From Actinosomnolentus pattersoniae (SeqCode) (GTDB taxonomy: Bacteria; Actinomycetota; UBA4738): a stretch of 8,443 bases of DNA. Position 1 is the first letter of the stretch, and every line of letters begins with the position of its first letter. The translations under genes and the position numbers were made by a program. Below are positions 6,486 through 8,443 of this stretch, piece after piece. Under the pieces are notes generated by a model that searched no databases, had not been told where the DNA came from, and was given only the letters and a program-made list of their open reading frames with translations. The stretch is taken from the NCBI GenBank assembly GCA_013817655.1, contig JACDCJ010000076.1, forward strand, positions 1 through 8,443. The letters are read 5' to 3'.

Positions 6486-7823
6486 TCAGAAGTCTCCCAG
6501 GCCCTCGGGTTGCACGATCCACAACCCGCTGATGATGTCGCTCGCCAGGATGACGTCCTGACCACGATCCGGATAGACGCCCCAGACCAGAGGAGGTTCT
6601 TCGGTGTCTGACGGAGGAACGAACTGGCCCTTCTGATGGGCTACCCCGTTCGCGAAGTCCCACCACACGATCCCGTCGGAGTACCAGGACGAGAAGAACT
6701 GGTTCCCCAGCACCACCTCGGTGTTGTGGATCGTGTACGCGCCGTCCGTACGGCTTGAATCGCTGTTCGGGGTGGAGAAGGTCGTGAGGAACCTTCCCTC
6801 CGACGTGTAGACGTAGGCCTCGCCCCAGCCGTTGAAGTCACCGCCCACGCAGAAGTCCTCCGTGTTGATGATCTGCCACTGCCCCGCCGGTGTCATGGAG
6901 TGCACGTCTCCGTCCTCATCCGGAGGCGCGATGTCGATGCGGGTCTCGTAGGTCGGCGAGGTGGGGTCGGAGATGTCCAGAGTCACCAGGCCGGCGTCCC
7001 AGTTGGAGACCTTCGCCTCACGGCCCCGGTTGGTGAACCGCACGCTGTGGGCGAACGAGATCTGCGCGCACCCGACGCCACGAAACACGTCGGTTCCCAG
7101 CGACCACCCGGAGAGCGTTTGCGGATCGGCGGGGTTGGTCGCATCGACGAATTGCACGGCCGGGGGTCCCGGCCGGAACTGGTCGAACAGGTTGTGCGCG
7201 CAGCCGGCCAGCACCGTCCCGTCCGTCCGCTGGACGAGGTCGATCTCGTGGCAGCCGATCGCGCGAAGGGGAAGCTCCCACCGACCCAGCTCCACCGGGT
7301 TGTAGCCGTCGGTGACGTCGAAGAAGATCATCCCGGTGAACGCCTCGTTCTCGTGTCCGCTGCCGAAGCAGTCCTGGATCCCCACCGCGGCAAGGTCACC
7401 GGTGAACGACGGGGTGCTCACGTCGTGGACGACGACATCTTCCGCCCGTGTGAACGCCGGGTTGGGAAGCGCACTCGCGAGTACGGGTGTGGTGGGGTCA
7501 GATATGTCCACGACTTGCACGCCGTGACCCCCGCTCAGGTCCTCCCCGCAACGGGTCCCGACGTAGGCGAAGCTCTCGTGTCCCCAGACGTCGCCGAAGT
7601 CGAACGGCTCGCCGCCCAGGTCATGGTGCCCGACGAGCTCGAAGTTGCGTAGCCGGATCGGAGAAGCTGCGCCGCGGCTCGCATCTCGGAGCTGTTCCAG
7701 AACCTGCTCGGGCGACCAGTTCGACGTGCCGGTCGGTGATTCTTGCGAAATGGCGGGTGCTGCAAGAGCGCCGGTGACCATAGCGACAGTCACTACGGCG
7801 AGTCTGGTGATTAGCCCGGTCAT
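6486..7823 (-). CDS. Secreted LVIVD-repeat protein (probable beta-propeller)
   Basis: A 445-aa exported protein with LVIVD-type repeats, short strands of the form hhDhSDPxxPxx common in bacterial and archaeal surface proteins and thought to fold as beta-propellers. Repeats seen: VQVVDISDPTTPVLAS (about 102-117), MIFFDVTDGYNPVELGRW (165-182), VQFVDATNPADPQTLSGW (223-240) and VTLDISDPTSPTYETR (280-295); later blades (YVYTSEGRF, GIVWWDFANG, ILASDIISGLWIV) are more divergent. A signal peptide spans residues 1 to about 22-27 (MTGLITRL, hydrophobic core, then ALAAPAISQ). Six cysteines (C92, C152, C191, C208, C252, C325) may form disulfides outside the cell. The ATG at 7823 is chosen because GGAGGG sits 6 nt upstream and the signal peptide begins there; the frame runs 25 codons further upstream but that part is not protein-like. 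No catalytic site or cell-wall anchor is evident. It is probably transcribed from its own promoter, downstream of the DUF192 gene. The function is unknown. Confidence 0.85.
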   Translation of the reverse strand: MTGLITRLAVVTVAMVTGALAAPAISQESPTGTSNWSPEQVLEQLRDASRGAASPIRLRNFELVGHHDLGGEPFDFGDVWGHESFAYVGTRCGEDLSGGHGVQVVDISDPTTPVLASALPNPAFTRAEDVVVHDVSTPSFTGDLAAVGIQDCFGSGHENEAFTGMIFFDVTDGYNPVELGRWELPLRAIGCHEIDLVQRTDGTVLAGCAHNLFDQFRPGPPAVQFVDATNPADPQTLSGWSLGTDVFRGVGCAQISFAHSVRFTNRGREAKVSNWDAGLVTLDISDPTSPTYETRIDIAPPDEDGDVHSMTPAGQWQIINTEDFCVGGDFNGWGEAYVYTSEGRFLTTFSTPNSDSSRTDGAYTIHNTEVVLGNQFFSSWYSDGIVWWDFANGVAHQKGQFVPPSDTEEPPLVWGVYPDRGQDVILASDIISGLWIVQPEGLGDF

Positions 7824-7829
7824 CCGATA

Positions 7830-7835
7830 CCCTCC
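7830..7835 (-). promoter_or_regulatory. Ribosome binding site of the LVIVD-protein gene
   Basis: On the - strand GGAGGG precedes the ATG at 7821-7823 by 6 nt. It decides the start in favour of this ATG over the upstream one at 7898. Confidence 0.8.
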
Positions 7836-7869
7836 GATCGAACCTGGCCAGCTTAGCTTCGGACGATCC

Positions 7870-7898
7870 GTCTTATCCCACCGCGACCGACATGTCAA
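7870..7898 (-). promoter_or_regulatory. Promoter of the LVIVD-protein gene
   Basis: On the - strand a perfect -35 TTGACA (7893-7898) is followed after exactly 17 bp by TAAGAC (7870-7875), a weaker -10. A start near 7863 would give a leader of about 40 nt. It lies wholly in the 90-bp gap after the DUF192 stop codon, so the LVIVD gene can be transcribed independently of that gene. Confidence 0.55.
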
Positions 7899-7913
7899 TC
7901 CTGGAAGGTCGGG

Positions 7914-8402
7914 CTAGCTCCGCTCCAGGCGTACGAGGTCGCCGATGCGCACTCCCCGCTCGCTCAGCGCTCCCCGGTTGACTTCGAGCGCCGCGACGTA
8001 GTCGTGTCCGGGCGAGTACAGGGGGCAGGGCTCCGCGCGGCAGGGCGCCATGTCCAGCATCGCGACGATGCGGCCGTCGGCGTCCCAGAAGGCGATGGAG
8101 AGCGGGATCAGGGTGCCCTTCATCCAGAAGGCGCCGTCGGTGGGAGCGTCGAACAGGAACACCATCCCCGCGTCGGGAGCGAGCGTCCGGACGCCCATAA
8201 GCCCCGTCGCTCGCGCGTCCGGTGTCTCGGCGATCCGAACGTCGAACTCCACCTCGCCGGACCGCGTGACGACGGTGAGGGTGGCGTCGGCCGCGACCGG
8301 CGTCCGCGTTTCCTCGTTCGAGCAGGCCGAGCCGGCCAGCAGCGCGACCGCGAGGATCAGGCCCGGGAACGGAGCGGCGACACGGCAGATCATGTGCTCC
8401 AT
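7914..8402 (-). CDS. DUF192 family lipoprotein
   Basis: A 162-aa DUF192 protein, a small beta-rich domain of unknown function that is often exported. Family motifs in order are ATGLMGVRTLAPDAGMVFLF (about 65-84), FWMKGTLIPLSIAFWDADGRIV (92-113, with the typical WM-x-x-T core) and MAPCRAEPCPLYSPG (118-132), followed by ALEVNRG and the GVRIGDLVRLE ending. The N terminus is a lipoprotein signal: basic R7, hydrophobic core 12-23, then LAGSAC with lipidation expected at C27. The C121/C126 pair is a common feature of the family and could be a disulfide. The start is taken as the ATG at 8402; an ATG three codons later is equally possible, and neither has a clear ribosome binding site. The frame stays open to the window edge, but the signal peptide argues for a start here. 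It lies upstream of the LVIVD gene on the same strand, 90 bp away. Confidence 0.92.
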   Translation of the reverse strand: MEHMICRVAAPFPGLILAVALLAGSACSNEETRTPVAADATLTVVTRSGEVEFDVRIAETPDARATGLMGVRTLAPDAGMVFLFDAPTDGAFWMKGTLIPLSIAFWDADGRIVAMLDMAPCRAEPCPLYSPGHDYVAALEVNRGALSERGVRIGDLVRLERS

Positions 8403-8443
8403 GATGCCGGGCGGACGAGTACATGGCGGGGCAAGCAGGGCCC

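Noticed and set aside
6456..6512. Possible bidirectional terminator between DUF6328 and LVIVD genes (GGGAGA with TCTCCC, GGGCC with GGCCC)
   Set aside because: Short pairings with a long loop, partly inside the LVIVD coding end, no T run; within chance for this base composition.
6900..7652. 250-codon + strand frame opposite the LVIVD gene
   Set aside because: Antisense shadow; the - strand protein has signal peptide, repeats, promoter and ribosome binding site.
7824..7898. Upstream 25-codon extension of the LVIVD protein
   Set aside because: The predicted start of transcription, the ribosome binding site and the signal peptide all support the ATG at 7823; the extension would include the promoter -10 and -35.

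Overview
The window looks like chromosomal DNA of a high-GC member of the Actinomycetota, probably a deep or uncultured lineage. The reasons are strong G/C bias at third codon positions, GTG starts on two of the main genes, a DUF6328 membrane protein (to my knowledge a mostly actinobacterial family) and a tRNA gene without encoded CCA. The lineage is an inference from protein character only. No insertion sequence, phage gene, CRISPR array or compositional island is visible; this is core genome with a few poorly characterised genes.

Left part (2-4029, + strand): the end of a respiratory complex I (nuo) operon. It holds the 3' half of nuoL, then complete nuoM and nuoN, with 15-20 bp gaps each carrying a ribosome binding site. 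These encode the three antiporter-like proton-pumping membrane subunits, and all the key buried Lys/Glu/His residues I could check are present.

Middle (4018-5113): an 18-bp tandem duplication crosses the nuoN stop codon. It is followed by a -10-like element and then a clear yybP-ykoY (Mn2+-sensing) riboswitch aptamer at 4108-4196. The 3' strand of aptamer helix P1 is also the 5' arm of a strong intrinsic terminator (4186-4216), the layout of a metal-ON transcriptional switch. The controlled gene is htpX, a membrane zinc metalloprotease of protein quality control, rather than the Mn exporters usually found behind this riboswitch. This is the most interesting feature of the window.

Right part (5114-8402): yajQ (- strand) converges on htpX across a GC-rich hairpin. 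Next come a tRNA-Tyr(GUA) gene on the + strand, a four-helix DUF6328 membrane protein (+), and, convergent to it, two exported proteins on the - strand: a secreted LVIVD-repeat protein with its own good promoter, and upstream of it a DUF192 lipoprotein. The cellular roles of these last three are unknown.

No gene-free stretch exceeds 300 bases. The longest, 4030-4258, is filled by the riboswitch and its expression platform.
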